NCBI RefSeq assembly: GCF_030272615.1
Contig: NC_081405.1
Location: 469,266,008 to 469,330,007, forward strand
DNA: 64,000 bases
Source of the DNA: Cryptomeria japonica
Taxonomy: Eukaryota > Streptophyta > Pinopsida > Cupressales > Cupressaceae
Reading direction: 5' to 3'
Within the stretch, counting starts at the first letter, position 1; each line of letters opens with the position of its first letter. The position numbers and the translations under genes are program-made. The notes under the pieces are model-generated. The model was not told the origin of the DNA, did not search any database, and saw only the letters and a program-made list of their open reading frames with translations. Shown one piece after another: positions 23,204 to 35,379 of the stretch.

Positions 23204-24257
23204 TGTTTTCAGGGGTAAATTCAGTCATAATTAATTAGATATATAAGAGTGAATCACAAAAACTCTAATCTAATTAAACCAACTCCTAAATGACAATGAA
23301 ATGACATCAAATCAATTGACTTTCAAAGAATATCAAATTAAGACTCCCTCAATTGACCCAAATAGGCTTCCATTTCTCTTCTCCAAATTGTGTGATAGGT
23401 GGCTCTCAGGTGTTGCACTAGGATTCCTGCATATGATAGACACAATTATTTCAAAGATTGTGATTCTAAAATTATGAGAAATGAAGTTGTTTTTATATAT
23501 TTTTGGGTGAGATGGGGTGAGATTTGGAACTAAAGTGTTGATTGATAGTTCACTGATTTTGATTGATTAGTTAAGTGGATTGATTGATCTAGTAATAGGA
23601 TAGATTGATCTGTTAACTCAATTGATTGACTAGTTGACTAGGTTGATTGAATAGCTGACTCAATTGATTGGGGAGATGACTGATTTGATTAGGGAGATGA
23701 TTGATTTGATTGATTAGTCAGAAAAGGTGATTGAGAGTGAAAATGAGAGATTGGAGAGTTAACTGAGTTAACTGAGTTAACTGATTTGATGAACTAGTTA
23801 GGATTTCAACATGTGTTATAGGATTTTGAAATTGAAATTCATTTTCATTTTGATTTGAATTTGAATTTTGATTTTTGAATGACAAAATTCAAATGCACAT
23901 TTATTTGAAATTTGATGAAATTCAAATTTGGGGAAATTCAAATTTGAGAAATTGGAGATGAAATTAAGTGAAATTCAAATTTGGGAAATTGGAGGAATAA
24001 ATGAATTAATTAATTAATTTAAATGAAATTATTTAATCATTTAGAACTAGGATTAATTAAATAATAAAGATTATTTATTTGAAGAGGTTAAATGATGAAT
24101 TGATTAATAAGTGGAAATTGAATAATTACCAATGATTGAAACTGATGATTGAATTACTTTAGAAGAACAAATTAACTTAATTAAATAATTAATAATTATT
24201 TAACTAATAAGATGATAAATTAGTACATGATTGGCGAGACATTTTTAGGTGTCTACA
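23204..24257 (-). repeat. Element 3 LTR (3' LTR in element orientation)
   Basis: It starts TGTTTTCAGGGG and ends TTTTTAGGTGTCTACA. The middle (about 23540-23800) is built of TTGATTGA-like words. The same LTR recurs at 43999-45052. Confidence 0.9.
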
Positions 24258-24272
24258 TTTGCCCCTCTTTAA
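24258..24272 (-). other. Polypurine tract of element 3
   Basis: The plus strand reads tttgcccctctttaa right after the LTR end, so the minus strand has ttaaagaggggcaaa directly before the 3' LTR. Confidence 0.7.
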
Positions 24273-24516
24273 GACAATGTCAAAATGACATTGTTTCAAA
24301 GAAAATTCAAATTTTATGCCTCAGTGACGCTTAGGGTTTAATGCCCCCTCGAGAGATTGTTTGTACATTAAAGGCATGAATGATCTCTTGAAAGAAGAGG
24401 AAAATAAGATAGTAAAATAGTTAGTTGATGACATGAATGGGTTTTATTGGATAGAATAAATGATTGGAGCGATTTGTAGATTGGTTGGATTGATCGGATT
24501 GATGGATAAAGATCAA

Positions 24517-24651
24517 GTCTGGTTTCAAGGACACACCCTGTATAAGACAAAGATGATCAAAATGTATGGTTTCAGGAAGGATATATCTTGTATAAGACAA
24601 AGATAGATGATTGTGTCTGGTTTTAGGAAGGACACATCCTGTATAAGACAA
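24517..24651. repeat. Three imperfect ~50-bp tandem repeats in element 3
   Basis: Units start at 24517, 24564 and 24615. Each has gt(c/a)tggttt(c/t)a and ends with tgtataagacaa. They lie near the 3' end of the internal domain in element orientation. The open frame 24421-24651 on the minus strand is a by-product of this repeat. Confidence 0.7.
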
Positions 24652-25559
24652 CTAATAAGTGAAAGTTAGATGAGAGATGGAATATGATAAAAGAGAAGAA
24701 TGATTAGTAAGAAGTGAAGAATATTAGGTTATAGAATTGATTGATGGATAGAATAGTTAATGTGAGGAAAAAATTTGAGATGGAATTAGAAAGATGTGAG
24801 TAGAAATTGAAATGAAATGATTGAAAGTAGAATATGTTAGATGAGAAAATGATCTTTGAGGTAGAATCAACATGATGAGATGAGAAAATGAAATGATATG
24901 ATTGATGATTAATGATCTTTTGTGTCTTTATTCATAGTATAACACATATTCATCACTGAGCCTTATTATGTAACAATTAAGCGATGTACACTAGGGTTTA
25001 AGGAACCAAGATGTAAAGATATCTTATTGCAAGAAACAAACACGTAGTAGACAAGGAGTGAACCCTACATTCTGGGAATGATGTTAGGAGTCGAGGTATG
25101 TGTGACATTCATAGAGGGAACATACTTCATTGGTTCACACCACAAACAACAAACAAAGAAAAGGATCATGCCCATCACGACTCCTCTAGTCACTTTTTGA
25201 CACCCTTGAGTAGCATAGAAACATGATCTTCACCAAATGATAAAATATAAAACCAAATGAGACAAAACTTAGCAGCTGTACTGACTGTGCCTTTGCTTTA
25301 ATTGTTTGATGTGATGGTTGATAATGTTTGATCTTAGAAAATGTGGACCCCATTTAAGACTGACCTATCTGGTTTCGAGTGTGTCCATCTATGTTTAAGA
25401 CACGATAATGATCACTTGATATGGATATTGATAGGATTGATAAGACAATTTGATCAATTTGGTTGCAGATTTGACAAGATAGTTTTATCCTTTGTTTGAC
25501 TTCGTGTGAAGCGTTTGTTGGATATCTACTAGGGTGTTTGATTCTCGCAAGACATTTTA

Positions 25560-25935
25560 TTGCAAGTGTTCTGATTGATTATTTTTTAAAGTTTTTGCAT
25601 TTTGTGGATCATATTTCAATGTTTTTGATTGATTTTCTCAAGATCGTATTTGGATATTTTTGTTTTGATTTTGTTGTTTTTCAATGTTTAAGATTTTAAG
25701 GACTTTTTGCTATTTTAAAGATTTTTTCAAGACTTTTTATGATTTTCATTTTTTTTATGTTTTGTAAATGTTTTTTGATTTTTTGATTTTGCGATTTGTT
25801 TGGATTTCAAATTTTGCCGATGTTTTTGTGATTCTTCCAAGACTTTTTTTTTTATTTTTAAGATTTTTTCTAGACTTTTTCTGATGTTTTTTTATTTTTT
25901 AAGGACTGTTTCTGATTTTTAGGGTTTTCCAGCTA
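25560..25935. repeat. Pyrimidine-rich low-complexity stretch
   Basis: The plus strand is strongly T-rich, with recurrent gattttt and gactttt words and several long T runs. It lies within element 3. No coding frame is supported, and the short plus-strand frame at 25496-25699 is compositional. Confidence 0.5.
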
Positions 25936-26881
25936 TGCCCCCAGTATGCAACCCTATTATGATATGATGACTAACATAATGCTTATGGAAACAATGAGAT
26001 TTTACCATGAATGCTTATGCAATATGCAAAATCAAGTGCAGTTCCTATTTGACAAGGACAATTGTGTTCGTTTATCATATTGTAATACACCACTTGAATT
26101 GTAGGTGCAAAACATTTCATAGAGAAGCAATCATTTGATACTCAAGAACCCTCAGACCAATCAAGTTAATACACTTAGTGACTAGGATTTGTAAATGGAG
26201 ATGCGAAAAACTTCCCCACCAATTTTTGAAACTTTGGTCTTCTTTTGCCCATGTGTACGCAATTGAGTTAATTACGACTCTTGTGTTCACTAAAGATCCT
26301 TGGAATCCTATATGACAAGCTACTGGGATATTCTAACTTCAAAAACATTCTGGATAGAGCTTCACTACTAGCAAGCTTTAAGGGATCCGATGAGGTTATA
26401 CACTGTAATCTCTCAAATATTTCTCCATTGTCAGTAGGCGCCCATAGCCCTAATGGTATGTTCCCTTAGCCAAGATTTTATTGCACTTGTATGCATGATA
26501 TTTAAGATATATATCATTTTACTATTTTTCGTTGATATAGATTAGACATAGCTAGTTTCTTTTCTTTTTCTCATTTTCTCTTTTCTTGCATTGGCTTGTA
26601 AGTAATGAAACTCACTTGGGTGTGACAATTATAGCAGCGCTGAAAGAGAATTTTAGATTTTTCACTAGTCATATGATCAACTAGGTGTCTTGAATGAATT
26701 AGAGAAATTGTTTAATTTGCGAGATATATAAATTGATAGACTTTGGGTTAAGAAGTCACAAATAGTGAAATCTCTACCCAACCATAGACAAAGCGTCATC
26801 ACAGGGTGATGTTGAAAATGAATGACCACTGAATCTCCAGAACTTCATGTCTGAATATCTAAGAAATGAGATTACCCTCGC

Positions 26882-28828
26882 TTATCTTGAATGCGATAGA
26901 TGATAAATTTGGACAATTGCCTTGTTTTTATTGATGCAACTATATGAGAATGCAGGGATGAATATGTAGCTATATGTTGTGCAATTTGAAATACAAATAT
27001 ATGATGCAATGAAATTTAAACTAACCCAACCCTTAGATGTAAAATCTTTTAAGGTGCATGCTATTATTGGGTCGGTATGAATTTTGTGTAGATAGTTCAT
27101 TGGTATTTGTTTGAAGAGTTGGATAAACCTTTCTTTTCTAATAGGATATAAGGACTCAGCTGGGTGTATTTCATGTACATGTTCGACATCTCCAATAAAG
27201 ATTTCCTCAGTTTTTGGATTTTGTGGATCATCAGAGGGAAATCCAGCTCTGGCACCCATGAATTCAACTATAGCCTCGTCATTTTCGAACCAATCCAGTT
27301 GTGGTATATCTTCTTGCCCCCAATCTATCAAGTGTGGATGTATGAGTAAAATAGATTCTAGCTCTGAAGTTGTGACATGAGCGAGTGTTATGCATGTTTC
27401 TATTGATGCACTTGAAGAGGATGATGAAGCCAACTAGGTGTTGATCTCATTAGATGGTGTTATGCTTGTTCTTAAAGAAGATGATGGAACAATTTGGGTG
27501 TTGATTTCATTAGCTGGTGGTATGCTTGTTTCTGTCACCACATTGGCATGTGAAAATGGTTAACATACAATCATTGATAAATTGTTCTTTGTAGTATGAT
27601 CTGGATTGGTGATTTCATTGATAAGGGGTTCATGAACAACTTGTGTAGAGGGATTGATTATGAGGGGGAATAGGAGAAATGGTAAGTTAATTTGAGAGCT
27701 ATTCTTGTGAGGGACATGGAGGATTATGACATGGAGATGAAGGGATGGAGGGATCTTGATAAGGATATGGAGAAATAATGGGATCTTGCTTAGGACATGA
27801 AGGTGAAGGAATACTCTGATCTTGACCTGGAAAGGGATTATTAGGATGGATGGAAGGGATGTCCTGATATTTCTTAGGAGGTGGATGTTGGATGGGACTT
27901 GAAAGAACATCTTTCTCTTGAGATAAAAAGGGTGTTATTATGAATGGAATATAAAAGAATGAGGGGATCATCATAAGATTCTTGATCAGTGGGATCTTGA
28001 TGAAAAATTGGGTAGGATGGAAGGGTTTGTTCTTGATCTTGATTTATTTCATGTCTCATTTCATCTAGTTTTGGATTATCCTCTTGACACGGGGAAGAAG
28101 TTTGGATGTGCATGGGATATTTTTGGAAGGTTTCAACACTTTGGCCTAATGAGAAAGGATTTTGATTGAGACTCTCTGAAGTGGGTTTTCTTGGAAATGG
28201 AATATATGGTGGCATTGGATCTTGAATTTCTGAAGAATGGAAAGGACTAGCATCATGACTTGGATTATATTGTATTTGTACTATGGATAGCCCTTGAGAG
28301 ATTGTGTTATCAGATAGAGATGGTGTGGACTTCTCTTGTGTGACTTCAAGGGATGATGAAATGATGGATAGATAGATTTGGACTTTGGTTGAATGGGATT
28401 TGATTTTGGTTGAAAGGGGTTTGAATGTTGGGTTGATGTGATTGATAGGCTAGTATGGTCCGATAAGAAAAAGAAGGTTGACATGACTCTAATGTTGGTT
28501 GAACCGAAGTAGGAACAATTTTGTTGGAGAATGAAGGTTGGCATGTTTGAATGGTCTCACAAGAAAAAGAATATTTTCCTAACAATGATTCCCTTTTGAT
28601 TAGAGGTATCGTGGTTATCACTTCCCTCATCATTTTTTCTAACCAATCCCTATGGTTGTTAGGACTAGTAATGTCTATCATTTGTTGTTGCAAGGTCTTA
28701 ATTTCTTGAGATAAAATTTCTATGGATGATGATGGAATAGGAATGGAAGGGATGGATTCTTCACCTTCCCTACAAAATGCATAATGCCATTCCATGATGT
28801 TTGCTTGACTAGTTTGGACTAAGACCAA
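26882..28828 (-). pseudogene. Gln/Pro/Ser-rich broken ORF of element 3 (gag-like?)
   Basis: On the minus strand several open pieces overlap in shifted frames: 28828-28346, 28544-28281, 28215-27874, 27974-27699, 27910-27560 and 27433-26882. The first has a short amphipathic stretch (EILSQEIKTLQQQM) and then Gln/Pro/Ser/Asn-rich repeats with a recurring CQPSFS word. The last is acidic, with a MASSSSSS start and an FIQLFKQIPMNYLH segment. This is consistent with one decayed long ORF with several frameshifts. I do not recognise a retroviral domain or zinc knuckle in it. Its place in the element (middle of the internal domain, same strand) suggests a structural protein, but this is inference. Confidence 0.4.
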
Positions 28829-30771
28829 GAATGTTTAATACTTGTGCAATAGGAGGACTCAAATTTTGACTATGCATGGACTAAATGTATGGGACCTAAG
28901 ATCACAAAAAGTAACATGTTCTTTTCTCCATTTCTCTGAAAGTGGCAATTTTATTTGATTTGTTGGTTGTTGTTGACACTTGATGTTGTAATGTTTTCCT
29001 CGATGTCTCAAACTATGTTTATGGTTGAAATATTTCTAACAAGACTTGACTATTTTTTACTTTGTTCTTGCTATGTTTGGTTGTGATTTTCTAACAATGT
29101 TGCGTAAGACACAACAAGTAAGAAAACAATTTGAAATACTCCAAAAAGAGTATTGTTTAAAGGATCTTTTCAAAGCCTCATGTTTGTTGGGGTCTTTTCA
29201 AACCTCATATGTTTTCGATAGATTTTGGCCATACGATCACAAAATAGTCAGACTCTTCTATGGCCAAAAGGTCACAAATAATACCACAACCCACATCTTG
29301 ATACTCCTTTAGCTCAAATAGCCCTGTCACACCCTAAGGTGTGCCCATTTTTTTGCCTTTTTTTGAAAGTTGAACCAAAGAGAATTGCTCCTCAATTGGC
29401 TCATTTTCCTAGGAGATGTATGGTGAGTGTCTTGGGGGCGGATTCTTCCCCACCCTTGCACTATGATATTACAAGTGTCTGGTTACTGACTCAACTTGGC
29501 CTCTAATTTTTAAAGCATTTGGTAAAGGTTGTGTTCGAGTGGTCACAATCAACAGTGTTTTCCACTCCTTTAAAGGAGGTCTCCCAATTTGTAGAGGTTA
29601 GGTTCTACAAATTTTTACATACCATATAAGCACTAAGGGAGGCATAACGTCGTTGTGACATCATGTAACACTCGTTGCTTGCAACTTTCATCACAAATGC
29701 ATTTATTTATAGTGTCTTAGATTACTTGGCTTTAGTCATTGCCACTTAAGTTGTTTTCTCTCACTTGGCCTTATGGGCTACTTGGGAGGAAGACCTGCTA
29801 AAGGTTTTATCCTAATGCAATAAATGATAGAAAGCATAAATAGTGAGTCTGGATTTTTGGTCACCCAATTAAAGGGAGAACATATGCCTATCACCTTCAA
29901 GACACAAAAGACAAGATTTTTCTTTTTAATCCTTCATTGCAATGTTGTCTAACAACTATTTGGAGACGTTGCTCCAACATGCATGATGTTCTTTTTAATC
30001 CCACATAGAAATGATGAATGTTCTTTTTATCCTAAATGATTTGTAATAAAGAATATTTGTCTTGTTTATTTTAGATAACACCAAAGAAAATGTGTGCTAA
30101 ATCTAGGTCCAGTTGTACCTGCAAAACCCATTAAAGTGTTAGTTGACATTGTGGGATTACAAGCCTAAATTCTTCATTGATTTACAATAATCTGCTTCAC
30201 TATTTGTCCTACCAATTGTGAATTTCTGTGATAGCAATTATGAATTCTGTCAAAGAAATTGTGAATTTCTATCAAGGCAATTACGAATTTCTATTTGATC
30301 AAGTGCATAGTGTTGTCTGAGTGATTGTGAATTAGTTATGAAACAAAATTAAATGATAGAAGATAGAAATTATTTCTTCTTTGAGGATTCGTTGGTAAGC
30401 CCTTTGTTGTCTTCTATCTTCTGATCTCCTTCTTGTCCCTGAAATTTTGAATCTTATCTTCTCTACAAGAAAAATTGTTACAAAGTTCTGGGGTCTTCAT
30501 CAAACGAAGGACAAGCTGCAGAGGGTAGGTTAGTCACACCAATAATAGCCCAAAATTATTGATAGAAAAAAGACATAAGACATTACTTGAGTGAATTCCT
30601 TATGATTTTGTCATAGATTTTTAAAAAAATATTACTAAAAGATCATCTTGTATGGAAAAAATATGAGAAATTGAAGTTTAAACAAGAAGGTGTGACTTTA
30701 GATAATTTTTCCAAATTTTTAATTACATATATGGAAAAAATAATTATACCAAACGGTAGAGCATTGGATCA
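28829..30771. other. Element 3 internal DNA without recognised content
   Basis: No domain is recognised on either strand. A block of AATT-containing short repeats lies at about 30215-30330 (words such as gcaattgtgaatttct, gcaattatgaattct, gcaattacgaatttct). In element orientation it would be leader-proximal. Confidence 0.4.
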
Positions 30772-30776
30772 TCTTT
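30772..30776. other. TSD of element 2, left copy (TCTTT)
   Basis: TCTTT precedes the LTR start TGTAATGCC at 30777 and recurs at 43709-43713 after the other LTR ends in GCATTACA. Confidence 0.93.
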
Positions 30777-33075
30777 TGTAATGCCCTGCTAGGAAACCCC
30801 GAAGGGTTTAAGTTAAAAACACTCAAATGGAGTGTAAATATTTTTTTTTTATAATAATAATTAAGAGTGTTAATAATAAGTCACAACATTAAGATAATTT
30901 GGAGTTATCTAAAGCTTAGATAACACAACAAAAGACTAAACGAACCTAAGGAGTTTCCCAACGCGATTACGTAACCTCACACCTAACTCAACTCGCAACA
31001 ATTGATCCAATTAAGATGGATATCTTAATTACGAGTTAATGCTTAAGACATGGATATGTTATGTTTGATGAATAGACATTTTAGAATTTAGGAAGCATTT
31101 CATCTATTATGATTGGGGATGAGGCTAACAAGAGCATATTTGCTCAATGAAGTTTAAAACATAATTAACTTAAGAATTCACCCATTACGGTTTAAGTAGG
31201 GTTAACTTGACAAGTCCATCCATTTTAGATACAATGCAACTAATATAATGAATTTCATTCATTTAGGTTTAAAAGTAATCAACCACAAATGAGATCATCC
31301 TTTATAGTTCAAAGTATGGCTAATAAGATGAAATTCATTCATTAAGAATTAAGTTGTAAATAATAAAACGAGGTTCCTTCATTTGGTTTTAAACATAACC
31401 AACTAATAAGTCGTAGTTCATTTATAGAGGATAAAATGTAAATAGCCAAAGAGTACTTTCATTGAAGTTAAGATAATACTAAGAGATGGAGCTCAATTCA
31501 TAAGGTGAAAATGTACTATAGCCACATGAGTTCATCCCTTTAATTAGTATATAGTTAGCAAGATGATATTCATTCATTCAGGATTAAAATTATAAGTACA
31601 TAGTGATGATCATCCATTAGGATTAAAATATAACCCACTTAATGAGCTCACTCTTTTTAGTTTAAAATAAAGTTAATATGAAGACATACATTTGCTATGG
31701 GTAAGATATAAACAACTAAATGAGTGATTCCTTTTTAGTTCAATTAAAGCTTTTATGATGAAGTTCAAAAATTAAGGTTATAATGTGGATAACCAATTTG
31801 AGTTCATCCAGTTTATAAATTAATTTGGTGAGGATTATTTGTTTAGAATAAAATGTAAACAACTAAATAAATTCATCCAATATAGTGAAATATAGCTAAC
31901 ATGACGATGTTCATTTATTAAGATAATACAGGACGTAGCCGAATGGGGTTCATCCATTAGTTATCAATTTAGATATTATGACATTAATCCAATAATTGTT
32001 ACCCATCCAATACAGTTAAATTTCAAGATTTATAACAAGTTAATCCAATATTTGTAACCTAGCGAGTTTCTTTCCATGCTTACTTCTTTCCATTAACATT
32101 AACAAATTACTTTCCATAATCATATTTACAATCTTTTTTTACCCTAATTACTACATTTAACAAGAGGACTAAATTCATGCACTTGAGATTTAGCTTCATT
32201 AAATTCCCATTATACACTAATTAAAAGCAACCATACATGATAACTTAAAGTATGAAATAAAGGAGACAAAAGCATCACATAACACAGATATGATCTCGGA
32301 GTTCACCCCTAGAGGGTTGCATCTCTGGGCCCGCACAACTACAAGACCCCTTTGGCATTTAATATAGTTAGGATTACATAAGTTTCAAGTCTATTACATC
32401 TTTGCCATTTAGGCGAACACAAATCACTATACAACAACCACCTCGGTCGATAATTACATAATGATCCCTTTTGAAGCGGATATGATTGAACACATCAAAA
32501 GCAAATACAAGGATTTCTTAACTGACGGTTCCCTAATTAGGGACTTGACCGACTATGACCAAACACAAGCAACCAGACGACAGGGTCCTAACACTCCTAT
32601 CAAGGTTGTGCCATTACTTTAGACATATCGATTTCAAAAAAAAAAATGAAACCATGCACAAGCTTTAACCGAAAAGTACAATCATTTCTCATGTTGATTT
32701 AAGCATCTAAATAGGTCATTTAACCTTAGATAAACATCATTGATATGTTGGTTTAGTTACCATACTCTAGTCCCCTTTTCTAGCAACACAAAATTGACCC
32801 TTTTACAAAGAGGAACAAAATATATTAAATATTAAATAAGGTAATGGGAAAAACATCTCCCAACAAATTAAAGTTCCCAAGCATACAATTTAAGAAACAT
32901 TCACCATTCAATTTATTCAATAGCATATATATAAATCCCAGTATTCACCAACTTATAATAAAAAAATAATAGCAACATTACAACAATTGATATTTCAATG
33001 GAAATAAAAGCTATAATGGAACCAATGATTAATATATAATTAATAATATATACTAAATAGATATCATCTAAATTA

Positions 33076-33077
<2 letters not shown>

Positions 33078-33159
<82 letters not shown>
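33078..33159. repeat. (AT)n microsatellite in element 2 LTR
   Basis: An uninterrupted AT run of about 81 bp. The partner LTR has only about 44 bp at 41475-41518, so the run changed length after insertion. Confidence 0.9.
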
Positions 33160-33161
<2 letters not shown>

Positions 33162-33338
33162 TTCCATTATTAATGATTATTACTTGATAGTAATTAAATT
33201 TCCACCAATTTCTAATAATAATAAATCATATTGCTTTATATATCTTTATATTATTATTTTAAATTTTGTTTTATTATTTGACCAAACTAAATTTATAAAA
33301 TTTAAAAAAATTTAAAAAATAAATAAAAATAAAAAGAG

Positions 33339-33612
33339 GGCGGCCAAACCATAGGGCGGCAAACCCTAGGTTGGCTTTACCCTAGTCGCTGAGTCTGCGG
33401 CTGCCATGATTGACGCAGCCCCTCGGCCTCCACACACAGTGGAGCCGGGGGTTACTGCGGCCGTCGTGGGGGTCGCAGCTCCTTCGGCCTCCACTCTGTG
33501 GAGCCGGCAGTTGTTGCGGCTGCCATGGGGTTCTCAGCCCCTTCAGCACCCACACGTAGTGGAGCGGGGTGTCCGGGTTGAGCTTCGGCTCCCCCCCCCC
33601 CCGAAAACCCCC
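33339..33612 (-). other. GC-rich island with ~60-bp tandem hairpin repeats
   Basis: The units centre on ctccac/gtggag pairs at 33428-33444, 33489-33503 and, weaker, 33550-33562, spaced about 60 bp. A run of C's follows near 33590-33602. It is embedded in a very AT-rich LTR, 1.75-2.0 kb from the element-oriented LTR start. It is present again at about 41697-41946. Confidence 0.65.
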
Positions 33613-33639
33613 TATTTTCTTTTACCCCTTTCTTTTTTG

Positions 33640-33662
33640 TTTATTTTTATTTTATATTTTTT
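33640..33662 (-). promoter_or_regulatory. Putative TATA region of element 2
   Basis: On the minus strand an aaaatataaaataaaaat run lies about 40-60 bp upstream of the GC-rich island. This is the same order as in element 1 (TATA, then hairpin island). It is inferred only. Confidence 0.3.
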
Positions 33663-35367
33663 TTTGTATATTCTAGTTTCGACTTAACTAATTTTTTTTT
33701 TTGAAATACACATAAACGAAATAGCTAAAAGAAACATAAAACCCCATTAACCATTTATCACAGTCATAGACATATTTTTCCATAATGACCAAAATAACAA
33801 AGTGGTAAAGTTTTTTCCAGCAATCATGATTTTTTAAATACCCAAAACAAACTTCCAAATGGGCAAGATTTATTCAAAACCCATAACCCTTTAAACATTC
33901 TTGATCCAAAAACAACCAATATGGATTATTATTTTTTTTTTAAAACAAGCAAAATTTCATGAGGAAGAAACAAACACATTTTTTTTAGTCACAATGAAAT
34001 AAGGGATAAACAAGAAACCTACCTCCTTTAGCTTTCCTGGCAAGAAATTTGAAGATGAGCCCAACCTGCCATTCTAGAAGAACTCCATTCTTTTTCCAAA
34101 ACCCCAATTTCTTCCTCCAATTTTTTTTTTTTTTTTTCCTTTTCCACAATTTTTCCACCCAAAAAATATTTTTTCAACCTAGGTTAAATGGGAACCCATT
34201 TTGACCTAATTTCGAATTTCGAATTTTAAGCCCTTTTAAAATAAAAAGAAATAATAATTCTTTTCAACTATTAAATTCTTTTAACTTGATTTTCTAATTA
34301 ATATACTTCTCTCTTATTTAATCTAAATTTTAATTTATCAATATTAATTAAGCCAACATTTATATTTCGAACTATTGACAAGGGTAAAGTATTTAAATTA
34401 AATTAATTTCCAAAATAAATCTTTTACTCTATATCAAACTTTACAAATTAAAAATGATTTTCTTTAAATAACTAAAATTTACCTTTTCATTTCCAAAATG
34501 CAAAAGTGGTTAAATTATTTTTATTTCCAAAAGACTTTAAATCTTCTTTTTTAAGAATGCATAAACTAATTAAATTTGTTATTTAAAATTAACTATTAAA
34601 TTAAACTCGCTACAAACATAAATAGAGCGCTCTTTTTTTTATAAATGACTAATCTCATGAAAGTAACCTATTTATTTTAATTTCCCGACTAATAATGTGT
34701 AAATGAACACATTAATTCAAATTAAATACTTAAGCTTGCTACAAATAAAATTAAGGCGATCTCTTAAATTAATGATTAATCATATAAAAGAAACCTATCT
34801 ATTTTAATTTCTCAATTACTAATGCATAAATCAACACATTAAATTGAATTAAATACTTAGGATAAAATACTCCATTTACCACACGCAAGGCACGCAAACC
34901 AAGAAAGTCCACCAATCACACGACACGCAACCCAAATGAAAAGAAAACCCTATGGACCACACACGACGCTCACCTGATCATGGCTAAGGCAAGACGAGAG
35001 TTTTATGACCACCTAATCCAAATTCTAAGGATGAAGGAGGTATACTCAACCCTGCAAATCCTGAAGGAGATGAACCTCGCACCTAGGCGGTATAGTACCT
35101 GCAATCTCTTGCAACCATGAGTCACGCAAGCATACATATATATACATATTCAATGAAGGCGTTAGCTCGAGATTTATAACCAAAATTAGGGAACAATTAC
35201 ATTTACACAAGAATCGATGCAAAAGCATAATAATAGGTACACACAATATTCATATAGTCTAATCTACAACATTACATAATAGTAAATCCACCATATAAGA
35301 TTGCCACATAAGAAGTCAACCAAGGTCAAATGGGTTTTACAAGGCCGACTAGGGTAGGGGCATTACA

Positions 35368-35379
35368 TTCTCCCCCCTA
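35368..35379 (-). other. Polypurine tract of element 2
   Basis: The plus strand reads ttctcccccctagg right after the LTR, so the minus strand carries ctaggggggagaa directly before the 3' LTR. Confidence 0.85.

Larger units (their letters stand above)
30777..35367 (-). repeat. Element 2 LTR (3' LTR in element orientation)
   Basis: It matches 39174-43708 closely along its length. Notable parts are an AT dinucleotide run of about 81 bp at 33078-33159 and a GC-rich island at 33339-33612. The short open frame at 33406-33687 is a product of the GC-rich island, present with a different end in the other LTR. Confidence 0.94.

Noticed and set aside
24517-24651. CRISPR-like spaced repeats
   Set aside because: Only three imperfect units without constant spacers in a plant retroelement; an ordinary tandem repeat.
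27111-27380. Plus-strand open frames within element 3
   Set aside because: They are antisense to the better supported minus-strand frame 26882-27433.
30620-30776. Plus-strand stretch reading about 50 codons, continuing for a few codons after the element 2 insertion
   Set aside because: It is on the strand opposite to element 3 and has stops soon after the join. No family is recognisable, so it is not reported as a gene.
33406-33687. Open frame with Pro/Ala/Val-rich protein, also at 41750-42031
   Set aside because: It lies in the GC-rich LTR island and follows its ~60-bp repeat. The two LTR copies end differently and the reading is on the strand opposite to the element.
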